A DNA stretch of 64,000 nucleotides from Amborella trichopoda (taxonomy: Eukaryota > Streptophyta > Magnoliopsida > Amborellales > Amborellaceae): positions 5,825,131 to 5,889,130 of the forward strand of contig NW_006494789.1 in the NCBI RefSeq assembly GCF_000471905.2, written 5' to 3'. The notes beneath the pieces are model-generated. The model made no database searches, had not been told where the DNA came from, and saw only the letters and a program-made list of their open reading frames with translations. A program made the position numbers and the translations under genes. Below are positions 43,991 through 55,135 of the stretch, piece by piece; within the stretch, counting starts at the first letter, position 1, and every line of letters begins with the position of its first letter.

Positions 43991-44758
43991 AATTCATTTC
44001 CATGTTCTGGCAAACTTCAAGAAATGAATAATAACATCCAAACAAAAATAGGAATTAATACAAGGTATTTTTATTATTAAAATATATTCACAATAGTAAT
44101 TTCACACCAATTTTCATAACCAACAGAAATATCCTCAATACTCAATCTATCATACAAATAAGAGTCACAATCCTGGAAAATCAGGGCTCATTCTAGCATA
44201 AATTCTGTAACATACAACCACATCCATATTCAAAGTTTCATCAATATTCACACTTAAACTTCATGATTTGCATATCCATACTCATGTTTTTACAGTCACA
44301 AATTCATATTTATGCTTAAACTTCATACTTGGATGTACTAACAAAAACATGTATCACAAATCATAAAAGCATGGAGAATGAATCTACTTACTGTACTACA
44401 ATGAATCCCAATGCATTCCACAAAGGCCAAGCTCCAAGGATGGGTTTCCAGCTTGAGGCTTTAAGGGGAAAACGTGGGGGAGAGAGAGTGTAAAGCGCTA
44501 GAGAGGGGTGTTTGAAGGGGTACTTATAAGCAATGTGGGGAGAGGGCAGCATACATAAGCCAAGTGGCATTCATGCAAAAGCTAAGTGTCATGCAAGTTC
44601 TATGCAAGTGCCATGTAAGTTCCATGCAAGTGCCATGTAAGTTCCATGTAGAGCTTATAAAAGAGCAAGCATAGAAACTGTCACACAAGGCTGTCAGAAG
44701 TCACATACGGCTGCTGCCCAAAACACACTCGGCAGCATGAACTCTCTACGCTCGACGA

Positions 44759-45075
44759 CCTCACTCTCTCACTATCGTGCATGGCGGCCTCACTCTCTCA
44801 CTGCCACGCATGATGGCCTCACTATCTCAATGCCGCACATGGCAGCCTCACTCTTTCACTGCCGTGAACGACCAATCTCTCACTGCTACGCACGATGGCC
44901 TCACTCTCGCGCTGCCGCGCACAGTGGCCTCACTCTCTCACTGCCGTGCATGGTGGCCTCACTCTCTCACTACTGCTCATGGCGGCATCATTCTCTCACT
45001 ACCGCACATGGTGGCCTCAATCTCTCATTGCTGTGAACGGCGGCCTCACTCTCTCTCTGCCACACATGGCAGCCT
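44759..45075. repeat. 29-bp minisatellite near the 3' end of the solo LTR
   Basis: About eleven units of CCTCACTCTCTCACTGCCGTGCATGGCGG-type sequence, one shortened to 24 bp. The three overlapping plus-strand ORFs here (44737-45157) only reflect the repeat. Confidence 0.92.
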
Positions 45076-46534
45076 CCACGTGCCGGCCACTTGCCCATGC
45101 ACTTCAACATGTTGGAAGGTCCTAGTCCTTACATTTACAGAGAAGGGGTCCTGGTAGGGTGAATGGTTTATAATACTCGGGTGGTATGCCTGAGACATTT
45201 CAACCTAATCATAAATTCTCATGTCGTGATTGTTTAAAGGTATTTTTCAACACCTTGGTCCCTGGTAGGAAACAGGTCAATAAAGTTTACAAAACAATGG
45301 AAATTCTCGACTGTCTCCGAATGGCCCCTGAACTGGTCAGGATCTTCATCAGCACTTTGAAGGACTACCTGTCAAGTTTCATCGCGATCAGCCATGTCTA
45401 AAGCAGTGAACACAAAGAAATAATTTCAGCAAAATCGGTCTCTAGCACCTTGAAATGGACCCTGTAACTAAGATATCCTTTTAGTGCGTCAAATAGCTCT
45501 GGGACCACTGACATTAGATTCAGCACAGTCGAAAACCCTTATGGGGCAAGTTTCGGCTTCATCGCGCACTCCAAGACAAAGTTATGGGTAAAGGACTAAA
45601 AAGGGATAGGCCACACACTATTCTCGTGTGGCCTCACTGCACCAAAACACCATAAAAGGTGGCTGTTTTTACAGTCATGGGCAGTCACTTTTGGGGCCTA
45701 TATCTCACTCTTTCCAAGTTGTATAGCTCCCAAATTCGGTAAGCGTGTTCGTCTCATCAAGACGAAGAATTCGATATGTGGTACGCCTCGTGACAACGTC
45801 CGAGCAGAGAGAAAAACTAAATCAAAGTCACTGATCCATGAAGGAAGTTGCATAAAATTCAGCAGCATCACACCTCGTTCGAGGAGCCAGATAACGATGC
45901 TCACATCCCCGATCGGCACAAAACCAATTGCATTATGTGCGTGAGGTCCGAGACTATCTCTTGTCCAAACCTCACGCACGATGAATGGTTGGATTTCACA
46001 CACAAAGGCGTCAAAACTGCTGTAAATTTCGGCTGCCGAACTTCAAGATTCTGGCCAAAAATGCAAGATCACAAAATATTCATACGGACACGAAATCAAG
46101 CTACGTTCATTGTAACATGATTGTGGCGGCATGCTTAGTGTAATTCAATGAAGAAATCAAGAAGAAACATCAAGGAATGAGCATACAATCGATTCGAAGT
46201 TTTCAGGATTCATCCAAGATTCAAGACTCATGATCATGGTTTGAAACATGATTCATGGCTCGAAGTTGGTATCAAAATGATCGCCATATCAAGCCCTATA
46301 AGAAAACAATAATCTTTCGATCAAACAAGCATCAGAATAACCTCGGGTCAGCCACAAAAGATCACGCAAGTTATCGGGCAACAACAGGGACTGTTCTAGA
46401 ATTTCACACATTGTTAGGTAGGGGCAAAACAATATTTTTATACGCATTTTAAGAATTTATTTAAATTCAATTAAATTATAATTATCTTCAATTCTAACTA
46501 TTTTTGGGCGTATAGCCATGTTTTAGCGAAATTC

Positions 46535-46542
46535 TATATAAA
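46535..46542 (+). promoter_or_regulatory. TATA box of the 5' LTR
   Basis: TATATAAA within TTCTATATAAACATGC, conserved at 59532-59539 in the other LTR and followed in both by GTAAGGGCCTTC.GTTCATTTTT. This is the likely core promoter for the genomic RNA. Confidence 0.75.
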
Positions 46543-46689
46543 CATGCAAAGGCTAAATCGTAAGGGCCTTCGGTTCATTTTTGGATTGATTCAATAAATT
46601 TCCATTCCTGCTTTAGTTCGTGAGTACATCTTGGAGAGGGAGAGAGGAGAGAGAAGAAAAGGGCTTGTACTCTTTGAGCAGGTAACTTT

Positions 46690-46870
46690 CTCTCTCCTCC
46701 CCTCTTTCTCACTCTTCTTTCTCTCTCCTCCTCCCTTCTCGTCTCTATCTCCTTCTCATCTCTATTTCTTTCTCTTTCCTTCTCTCTTTCTCTCTTTCTC
46801 CTTCTCATCTCTATCCCCTTCTCATCTCTATCTCTTTTTCTCTCTTCTTCTCATCTCTATCTCCTTCTGT
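46690..46870 (+). repeat. CT-rich low-complexity tract, 5' LTR
   Basis: TTCTCATCTCTATCTC-type pyrimidine repeat, expanded to about 450 bp in the right LTR (59690-60140). Confidence 0.88.
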
Positions 46871-47640
46871 CACAAATGACGAGGCTTAGCGTCGGGTGGT
46901 TTTCTCCTGTCACAACTGACGAAGCTTAGTGCCGGTTGGTTTTCATCTTTCTATGTCAATCGATGAAACCTAGTGCCAGTTGGCTTAGTGCCGGTTGGTT
47001 TTCTCCTGTCACAACTGACGAAGCTTAATGCCGGTTGGTTTTCATCTTTCTATGTCAATCGATGAAACCTAGTGCCAGTTGGCTTTCTCTCTCCTTCTGT
47101 CTGTTAGTTAGTGAGACCTAGCATCGACTGGTTTTCTCTCTCCTCCTCTGTCAGTCAACAAAACCTAGCACCAACTGATCTTCTCTCTCCTTTTTTGTCA
47201 GTCTGTGAGACTTAGCGTCAGTTAATTTTCTCCTTCGTCTATCAGTCGATAAAACCTAACACCGGTTGTTTTCTCTCTCCTTTTGTCTATCAGTCGATGA
47301 GACCTAGCATGGACTGATTTTCTCTCTCTCCTTCTGTCAGTCGATAGACTTAGCACCGACTGATCTTCTCTCTCCTCTCCTGTCTGTCGGTGAAACTTAA
47401 CACCGACTGGTTTTCTCTCTCTTCCTTTGCCAGTCGGTGAAACCTAACGCCTACTGATTTTCTCTCTCTTCCTTTATCAGTCAACAAGACCTAACACCGA
47501 CTGGTTTTTTATCTCTTCCTCTATCAATCGATGAGACTTAGTGCCGACTGTTTTCTCTCTCATCTCCTGTTAGTTGGTGAAGCCTAGCACCGATTGGATT
47601 TCTCTCTCTTCTTTTAAACACAATCGGCTTAGCCCCGACT
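46870..47640 (+). repeat. Hairpin/pyrimidine array, 5' LTR
   Basis: About a dozen units of roughly 55-60 bp: GTCAGTCGGTGAGACCTAGC, ACCGACTGG, then TTTTCTCTCTCCT. CAGTCGGTG and CACCGACTG can pair, for example GTCGGTG (47386-47392) with CACCGAC (47401-47407). Two adjacent 122-bp-scale duplicates occur at 46905-47090. Confidence 0.85.
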
Positions 47641-48430
47641 GCACCTTCCTTCCCTCTCTCTTCTTTATCCTCTCATCTTTCATACTATTCTCTTCCTTTC
47701 TTTCCCTTCTTCTCTTCTTATTCTCTCCTCATAGCCTTAATTCTGCTACTCTTTCGTTTGACTAAGAGGGATTGAGATTAGCCCCTCATGGTAGTCCTAT
47801 CGCCTAGCCGTAATGTTGTTGTGCTAGGGTTACTAGGCTTGCGTTATTGCCACGGCATACTGACCTTCGTGCCTAGCTAGTCGATATTAGTAATGATGTT
47901 TAGTAGTAATCCTGTGAGCCGATCTTTGTTACTGAGCCGGTGTTACTACCACATCAGGCCAATTATCCATCAGCCTAGTCACTGCTCTGATCCTCTCACT
48001 TAGTAGAACTCTTCTCTCCCCCATCTTTCTTCTCTTCTTCTTTTTAAATGCGCATGCTTGTGTACATTCATCAAAGAGGAAAAGGGTGACGTCTAACCCA
48101 CCTGTTTTCTAACCTTTGCCATATATATGTGTGATTGCAGAAAAGCAAAAAACAAGAAGAATACAAGCCAAGGGAGGTGATTTTGAACCATGTTTATTAC
48201 TGGGGGGCTTTCTTTGTGATCTAAGAGGGCGACCACTCGAGTCAGCCCGAGTAAGTCCCGAATCCACCTTTTATTCCTCTCTCACCGGTTGGTAACACCT
48301 GCCCCCATTTTCGAATGGGGTTCCTGAGACAGCGATCTCAAAATGTCTCGGGTCTTCCCTCGAAACTCGAGATGCGTGCTGCTCGATCCTAAAAGGATCC
48401 GAAGGGCGAGATCGAGGCACCTAACCCGCA

Positions 48431-48448
48431 TGGCGACTCCATTGGGGA
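48431..48448 (+). other. Primer-binding site of the Tat-like element
   Basis: TGGCGACTCCATTGGGGA directly follows the LTR. Similar TGGCGACTC sequences are used by Ogre-type elements (reported as tRNA-Arg complementary); the tRNA assignment is from memory of the family. Confidence 0.7.
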
Positions 48449-49702
48449 CTAACTACCCCTTAGTCGGATCATTCTTGTTTGGCTAGTTTCTTCTTTTATT
48501 ATTTTCTTTCATTGTCTTTACACACTTTATTATGGCTTGCGGGTTCTGTAACCCATTTATCCAGATCGGGGATTTTCTTATCCCCGTATTTGAGAGTGCC
48601 CTTAAGGAAAAAGTTCCTTCAACTTTGTTCCCAACCATCCTCTTTAACAAAGACTGCTTGTCTAGCTCCTAGGTCTTAACCTGGACCGACGTGATGTGGG
48701 ACCTAAAAATCTGTCACTCCCTATCTCCTCGCTCTGGCGAAAACTCCACCAAGGTGCCCTACATTGGAAGCACTTATGTTGTCCCACACAACATGCACCC
48801 ATCCACTGGCAAGTCACTTGTTGGTCATGTTTTCGAGGTATGCCAGAAGGCTGCTCAGTTCCTTTTTGCAAAAGGCAAAAAACCTGCCATTGCTTTTGTG
48901 GGTCGCCATAAGGCTACCCCCACATTTCTGCACCATTGCTCTCTATCCCTAAAGGCTCATCACGTCGAGGTGGAAACCCCACAGTCTCCACCCCTCACAC
49001 ACCATAAGGCTCGTGGGTTACCCACTCGTGCCACACCTCAGGGTAACCCTCCTGTTACCTCGAGACTGTGTCCAAGATCGAACCTTTTAAGGACAGATCC
49101 TGCTCACGCTACTCATATGCATCGTACTGCTCGGGGCAACGCCAATGCCACGCCAACCCGAGTACACAGGAGACGACCTTCTCGTCCTCCTACTCTGCAC
49201 ACACAAGCGCACCGTGTAAGGGGCAGGCATCTATCTGTTCCCTTGCAGACACTTGCTCGAGCCCTGGTTGACCCCCAAGTCTCTCGTAACCCTTTGTTAA
49301 GGGGCGCATACGCGTTGCTATCACAAACGCCCTCTCGCCCTCGACTCAGGTCTCCTCATGAGTCAATCTTGCTCTAGCCCCCTCCTTCTTCATTGAGCAA
49401 GCCCCTTTAGCCTTGGTACTCAAAGGTTTTCTATAAGAGTTCCATCCTGAACCAGCCCCGTCACTTTGATCGTGTCTCTCGAGCCCACAAGAGACCTCGG
49501 GGCATCGAACTGATGGAAGATCGAGTCCTTCATCCTCCCCAGCCCAAAATGATTCCAGTTCTTGGCCCTCATCCATTACCGCACTTGATGGAGAAAGCTC
49601 TCTCCTGTGCCAAAAGAGCTGACCAGCCGCAACCTTGATCGCAGTTTTTGACACGATGTCCATCAGAACCTCAAGACTAAACACGATAGGGGTCTGCAAA
49701 TT
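48449..49702 (+). other. Leader and unrecognised upstream frame
   Basis: A 228-codon plus-strand frame (48691-49377), Pro/Arg/His-rich in its second half, has no family I recognise. It could be the degraded N-terminal part of gag or a leader ORF. The antisense frame at 49346-49900 is a shadow. The density of stops suggests decay. Confidence 0.4.
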
Positions 49703-51354
49703 TTGACCAGGGAGGTGACCAAGGCAGTCAAAACAAACAATTATGACAACCCTTTTTGCCTGAATCCCTTCTACCCCCTTCAAACGATGAAGCCTAAAGA
49801 AGAGCTTGATGAGCCTTGTCCTGTGGTTACTGTTGTAGAAAAAGACCCAGCCGCTCAGCGGCCATGGTCCCAAGATCGTCGAGAAACGATCCAAACACAA
49901 TTAGCATACAAGAGTCGAGTTCAGTCAGGGCATGCTGGCCCCCTGCTGACCGACCTACCACGTACAACCCGTCAGGTTCGCAAGCCTTCAGTTGCCACTA
50001 ACGTTGACCTCCCTAGAGAAACGGTCATTGTAATGGTTGTAAGCAAGCCCGACGATATGCAAGAAGAGCGCATGAACAAGTTTGAGGATATGGTGCCAGC
50101 GATGATGGAAACGATCGATCGTATCGACACTGTAAGACAGTTGACTAACCATGAGGTTAATTCCCATCACTTGGATGGTGCACCTCTAAGGCAGCCCCCT
50201 CTTTCTACCTCACAGGATAATTTTGTCCCCATCCCGTCTCTCAGATAGACATTGATGCTATGGCCACCCATAGCCTAAAGAATAAACAAATCCTGGGGAT
50301 ACAGGGCGTAACGCCTTGTCAAACGCCATATATTGATCAGGTCCTATTTCCCTCAGATTATAAGAAAGGGAAGTTTCCTTTATTCAACAGAACCACGTCC
50401 TCGAACCAGCATATTGCCCATTTCCAGGCAGCATGTCGGGAAACAGCGGCTGATGGGAGACTTCTTCTCCGACAGTTCATTGAGACGCTTGATGGCCCAG
50501 CATTTCAATGGTATGCCTGACTCCCTCCAAACTTAGTCCACACATGGAAGGAGATGGAGAAGCTATTTTATCAACGCTTCTATGAGGTCGAGAGAGAGGT
50601 TCAAACCATCAAACTTCTCACCCTGACTCAAGACCTCGATGAGCCTGTGGATCAGTTCATATCAAGATGGAGAAGCTTGGCTTCCCGCCATCTTAACCCT
50701 ATGCCTGAGAAGGAAGCAGTCCAAACTTGCATGCGGAACATGTGACCCACAATCGCTCTACATGTCGAGGCCTCTAATTTGACGTCCATGTTAGAGTTGA
50801 TCTCTAAATCAATCCGCATTGAAAATCTATCATGCCACTATGATGCGACACGACAACCATTTACAAGTTCAGCAAAATGGTAAATCTCGGAATGACACAA
50901 GGGGTAGCCAACAGAAAGGAGTAATCAGTGCGGCCGTCTTGATCACTGATTCAAAGAAGGCTCCCTCCCATACTTTGGACCTCTCTAAAGGGGTAAGCAC
51001 AACAAAGGTAGCACCCAAGCTGGCAAGCAACAATTGTACAATCGGGTACCCCCACCAGCCAACCTTGATCGAGGTGATTATTTCACCAGGCACAGGAACA
51101 AGGTCTACGCCTTCGCGAAGGAATTGGTCCTTGCACTGTTCTAGTTATTATTGGAACAAAATATGATCCAGCTTCCAGAAACAAAATTCCATGAGCAGCC
51201 TGGCCTTGACACTCAGGTGAATTATTGTGGCTACCATCGGAGGATCAATCATCCGACAGATGACTGCTACACGTTGAAGGATATTATTGAGGCCTTGATT
51301 CTGAAGGGTCACATAAAGCTTGAAGACTTAAAGAGAGCCTTCGAGGCAGCCTAG
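49703..51354 (+). pseudogene. Tat-like gag remnant
   Basis: Frames in order: 49703-50248 (upstream linker, no clear domain); 50260-50520 with FPSDYKKGKFPLFNRTTSSN and LLLRQFIETLDGPAFQWYA, the core of the plant retrotransposon gag domain; 50554-50745 with LFYQRFYEVEREVQTIKLL and DQFISRWRSLA; and 51151-51354 with YCGYHRRINHPTDDCYTLKD, a zinc-binding C-X2-H type motif typical of the Tat gag C-terminus. Stops at 50520, 50745 and elsewhere break it. Gag would form the particle. Confidence 0.85.
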
Positions 51355-52273
51355 GCCTCTCATGTCCCAACCATCCAAGAGGAAGACGAAATGCCCGATA
51401 TCCTTTACGCCTTCTTCATTATAATGCTTCAGGAAGGCATAATCACATTGAAGCAAGCAAGGTAGCCTCGTCACCTTGCTAAGGGGACTGAAAATCATTG
51501 GTGTCCATACCATCAGATAAGAGGTTATTATATATCAGAGTGCACAAGCTTCCTTGATATATTCGCAAAGAAAATGTAGAAGTGTCAGGAGTTCTAAAAT
51601 CTCCCTATAAGTGATCCCCAAGTCATTCCCCTATCGGGGCAAGAAGATCTCACAGAGTAGGACCTTCCTATCAATGACTTGGACTTTACGGAACGCTTGA
51701 TTCCCCAGCCATGGATAGTTTACCATGGCTGAACTAGACTCAAGTGCTTAAGGCGAGAAGCAGTTTACCAACCTAGGGTTGTTCGGCAGCTCAGTGAGAT
51801 GAATCAAACATCACCTTAGAAAACCAGAAAAAGACGGCCACCAAGGTCCACTCGCTGAAGAAACAAGACGGCTATACCCATAGTTGGAAGCGATTGAGAA
51901 AGACCCTGGCACAGGCAGCAGGATTCCTAACAGTTGTTGATGCCCTGACAACTAAAACTAAAGTAGAGCCACCTTCTTCAAAGACGCACAAGGAGTCGAA
52001 ACTAAAGAAACCCCCATGGCTCCCTGAGCCGTACTTCGTGCAGACACTAAGAGAATCGATGGGGCAAAGTTTTTATTCTCAAGAGGCTTGCCATATGGTA
52101 CAAGTCTATGAAGCAAAGCACTACACACATCTGCGCAAGGGCCGTGTGATTCATACGAGGACACTTCACTCCCAACCTTTGCTGAACCCCAAAACAAGCT
52201 CCAACAGCCTGATTGGCTTCCCATGTTTGATGTCGACCCTTCTGTCCCTTGATTCGAGAAAGGCGCAAAAATC
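51355..52273 (+). other. Degraded gag-pol linker, protease not recognised
   Basis: The aspartic protease should lie here, but no D-S/T-G motif was found. The frame 51894-52277 (127 codons) has no recognisable domain. Protease is probably deleted or too diverged. Confidence 0.45.
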
Positions 52274-53356
52274 ATGACATGCTCTGAGGTTGATGAAAAG
52301 ACCTCTGAAAATAATGATGAAGAGTTTCAAGAGGCCTCAGAAGAATGGGAAGAAGATGGTAAGGCCACATCTTACGAACTCGAAGAAATAAATCTTGGAG
52401 ACGAAGCAGTTCTCAGACCCACTTTCATTTCAGCGAATATGTCTCTAGAAGAGAAAGAGCATTTCACTGCCTTCTTGCTAGCAAACCATGACATATTTGC
52501 TTGGCATTATCATGAGATGCCCGGCTTAGACCCTCAAGTAGTTGTTCACCATCTCGGCATCGATTCGACTATCAAACCCGTCAAATAGAAATCGAGAAGG
52601 TTTAGGCCTGACCTCGAGTAGATAGACCCTGAGGTGATCAAACTCAAACAAGCAGGCTTTATTCGCGAAGTCAAGTACCCGAAATGGCTAGCAAATATTG
52701 TTTTGGTCAAGAAGAAGAATGGTCAAATCAGGGTGTGTATTGACTTTCACGATTTGAATACCGCCTGTCCCAAGAATGACTTCCCATTGCCATTCACCGA
52801 GACACTCATCGACTCTACCGCTCACTGTCAAATCGTTTCCTTCATAGACGGATACTCCGGCTATAATCAGATAAGGATGACGCTTAAAGATGAAGAGGCC
52901 ACTGCATTCTTAACTCTAAAAGGGGTCTTTTAGTACACATTGATGCCTTTTGGATTAAAGAATGCTGGCACCACATACCAGAGAGCAATAACGACCATTT
53001 TCAAAGACATGATGCACGATGAAGCGAAATGCCATGTAGACAATTTGGTGGTAAAATCTAAAGAGGTGGATGCTCATATGAGAGACCTTGAGAAGGTATT
53101 CGATCGTTTGCATCTTCATCAACTTAAAATGAACTCGCTGAAATGCGCTTTTGTCATGTGCACCAAAACATTCTTGGAGTTCATCGTCAGACATCGAGGG
53201 CTTGAAGTTGAGCCAGTCAAGATCAAAGAAATCCAAGAAATGCTGTCACTAACGACGCTTCAAGAATTGCACTCCCTCCAAGGGAAACTGGCATATATTC
53301 GTAGGCTCATCTCTAACTTGTCAGGTCGCTATCAACGCTTTACACACCTGTTATAG
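52274..53356 (+). pseudogene. Tat-like reverse transcriptase with dead catalytic box
   Basis: Pre-RT frame 52274-52588 (NMSLEEKEHFTAFLLANHDI, FAWHYHEMPGLDP). RT frame 52634-52933 with AGFIREVKYPKWLANIVLVK, VCIDFHDLNTACPKNDFPLP and SFIDGYSGYNQI (first catalytic Asp kept). After a TAG at 52931-52933, frame 52940-53356 has MMPFGLKNAGTTYQRA, then CHVDNLVVKS where the family has Y-V-D-D: the Tyr is His and the second Asp is Asn. Metal binding is therefore lost. The TAG codons at 52586-52588 and 52619-52621 also interrupt the frame. Confidence 0.93.
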
Positions 53357-53983
53357 AAAGATATGCCATTCATTTGGGATGAAGCATGTCGGGTACCCCT
53401 TGATGATATCAAGCATTATTTACTCAATCCTCTCGTATTCTCGACACCAATATTGGGAAGACCCCTCATTCTATATGTGACTGCTTTAGATGAGTCCCTC
53501 GGAGCATTATTGGCATAAAACAATGAAGAAGGAAAATAAACCGCGTTATATTACCTCAGTCACAGGATGCAAGGGGCCGAGAAGAATTATCCCCCTATTG
53601 AGAAGATGTGTTTGGCCCTGATCTTCGTTGTACAAAAACTCCTCCATTACTTGCTCGGTCATCAAGTGAAACTTATATCTAAAGCTAATCCTATAAAGTT
53701 TCTCATGACATGCCCATGCTTGTCGAGACGCTTGGCTAAGTGGGCACCATTGCTGATGGAGTTTGACATCACGTATGTCCCACAAAAGGCCATCAAGGGC
53801 AAGGCCTTGGCTGACTTTCTCGTAGCACACCCTGTACCGGCAGAATCTCCTCTATCAAGCGACCTCCCTTATGAAGAAGTATTATGTGCTGACCTTGCTC
53901 TTGTGTGGGAATTGTCCTTCGACGGAGCCTGCCAATCAGATCGAGGAGACGCTGGAGTAGTATTCCTGAGTCCAAGCGGATGA
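53357..53983 (+). pseudogene. Tat-like RNase H
   Basis: After a stop, frame 53567-53983 reads GAEKNYPPIEKMCLALIFVV, then FDITYVPQKAIKGKALADFL (the conserved end of the gypsy RNase H/connection), followed by WELSFDGACQSDRGDAGVVF, the start of the second, archaeal-type RNase H of Tat elements. The part from 53357 to 53566 (including FIWDEAC and LDESLGALLA) is read across stops. Confidence 0.87.
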
Positions 53984-54230
53984 ATATTTCCACTTTCTTT
54001 CTCTCTTCCTCAAGCCGGTTCTCATAATGAGGCAGAATATCAGGCCCTTATAATCGAACTGGAGCCTTTGACCTCGACTTGAAGCAACTCAAGATCTATG
54101 GCGACTCTGAGTTGTTTATCTGACAGCTCAAAGTGATTTATGATGTGAGAAAATACACTCTCAAGCCTTATCACGATACTGCAAAATCGTACATGGATCA
54201 GTTTGAGGATGTATCACTGAGTCATATCCC
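53984..54230 (+). pseudogene. Second RNase H (aRH) C-terminal part
   Basis: Broken frames encode SHNEAEYQAL (conserved Glu), then LKIYGDSELF (conserved Asp), a TGA, and VIYDVRKYTLKPYHDTAKSY and FEDVSLSHIPR. The order matches the additional RNase H of Tat/Ogre elements. Stops at 53981-53983 and 54121-54123. Confidence 0.8.
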
Positions 54231-55135
54231 CAGATACACTCCAGCCTGGTTCACCAGTCTTCCGAGCCCTTACATCCTACGGTTGCATCATGGCCCTTCT
54301 CACAATGGGGTATGGACATCGTAGGGCCTATTGACCCTCCTTCAGCAACTGGTCATGTTTTTATCTTAGTTGCAAGAAATTATGTCTCTAAGTGGGCTGA
54401 AGCGGTGCCCCTTAAGCAGGTTCCTGGGAAAGCAGTGGCCTACTTTGTTCGACATCATATCATATACCGCTTCGGGGTGCTCGACCAGATTATATCTGAC
54501 AATGGTCCTCAATTTAGGAGTCATCACATTGATCGCTTAGTTAACCAATTCGGTTTCGAATGGAGGTACTCGACTATGTACCACCCTCAGGTGAATGTAT
54601 TTGTTGAGGATTTCATTAAGACTCTGTGCAATGTTTTAAGAAAGTCAGTATCAAAAACAAGGAAGAACTGGCATGAGAAGCTTCCTGAAGCACTATGGGC
54701 TTATCGTAATACTATGCGAAGTACTACTGATTCCACTCCTTATTCTTTTGTTTATGAGGATGAAGCAGTTTTACTTCTCGAACTACAAATCCCTTCACTG
54801 TGAGTACCTATCCACCAAGGAATAACCGAAGTTGAGAGAACTAATCTCCGGTATCAAGAATTGGACGCGCTCGATGGAATGAGGTTAGAGGCTTAGCAGA
54901 GCCTTGAACTCAACCAAGGAAGAATGAAGAGGGCTTTCGACAAATCTGTCAAAGTCCGCTCATTCACCCATGGTGATCTTGTCTAAGCTATCAAAAGGCC
55001 TATTATTATGCACGGCCGGCGTAAAGAGAAGTTTGAGCCTAAGTGGGAAGGTCCCTTTATAGTAAAAAAGGTATGCCCAACGGAGCCTATATACTAACAC
55101 GTCCTGTTGGAGATGAGGCGATGCCTTCTATCAAT
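54231..55135 (+). pseudogene. Tat-like integrase lacking its zinc-binding domain
   Basis: After SHIPR the expected H2C2 zinc finger (about 60-80 residues) is missing: the sequence passes within about 70 bp to a W-P-F-S-Q-W-G-M-D stretch in another frame. The core 54312-54803 has MDIVGPIDPPSA (first Asp), VLDQIISDNGPQF (second Asp) and TMYHPQVNVFVEDFIKTL (Glu kept; the family N-G-L-A/V is N-V-F-V). LPEALWAYRNTMRSTTDSTP follows. The C-terminal end continues to about 55135 with RAFDKSVKVRSFTHGDLV and KFEPKWEGPFIVKKV, broken by two stops. Confidence 0.92.

Larger units (their letters stand above)
41001..45133 (+). mobile_element. 4.1-kb solo LTR, probably Ty3/gypsy
   Basis: Starts TGTCACGACCCCACCCCCTG and ends CTAGTCCTTACA, flanked by TTTAC on both sides (40996-41000 and 45134-45138), a perfect 5-bp TSD. 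TGTCAC(G/A)(A/C)CCC starts are common in plant gypsy LTRs. No gag-pol inside. It holds a 193-bp tandem repeat and a 29-bp minisatellite, described separately. Strand is assumed from the TG..CA start motif. Confidence 0.78.
46682..48140 (+). other. Possible 5'-UTR intron inside the LTR
   Basis: Donor TTTGAGCAG|GTAACTTTC at 46682 and acceptor TGTGATTGCAG|AAAAG ending at 48140. Both junctions are conserved in the right LTR (59677 and 61374). The interval holds the pyrimidine tracts and hairpin array. Splicing is inferred only. Confidence 0.4.
45231..48430 (+). repeat. 5' LTR of the Tat-like element
   Basis: Starts TGTTTAAAGGTATTTTTCAA and ends ...CCTAACCCGCA before the PBS. Collinear with 58551-61657: promoter, CT-rich tract, hairpin array and U5. 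About 3.2 kb. Confidence 0.92.

Noticed and set aside
44737..45157. Three overlapping ORFs rich in Ser, His and Leu
   Set aside because: All three frames stay open because the sequence is a 29-bp minisatellite; no domain.
48691..49377. 228-codon ORF as a host gene
   Set aside because: It sits between PBS and gag of a retrotransposon and has no recognised domain; treated as leader or degraded gag.
49346..49900. 184-codon minus-strand ORF
   Set aside because: Opposite strand to the gag-pol of the Tat-like element, with no recognisable domain.
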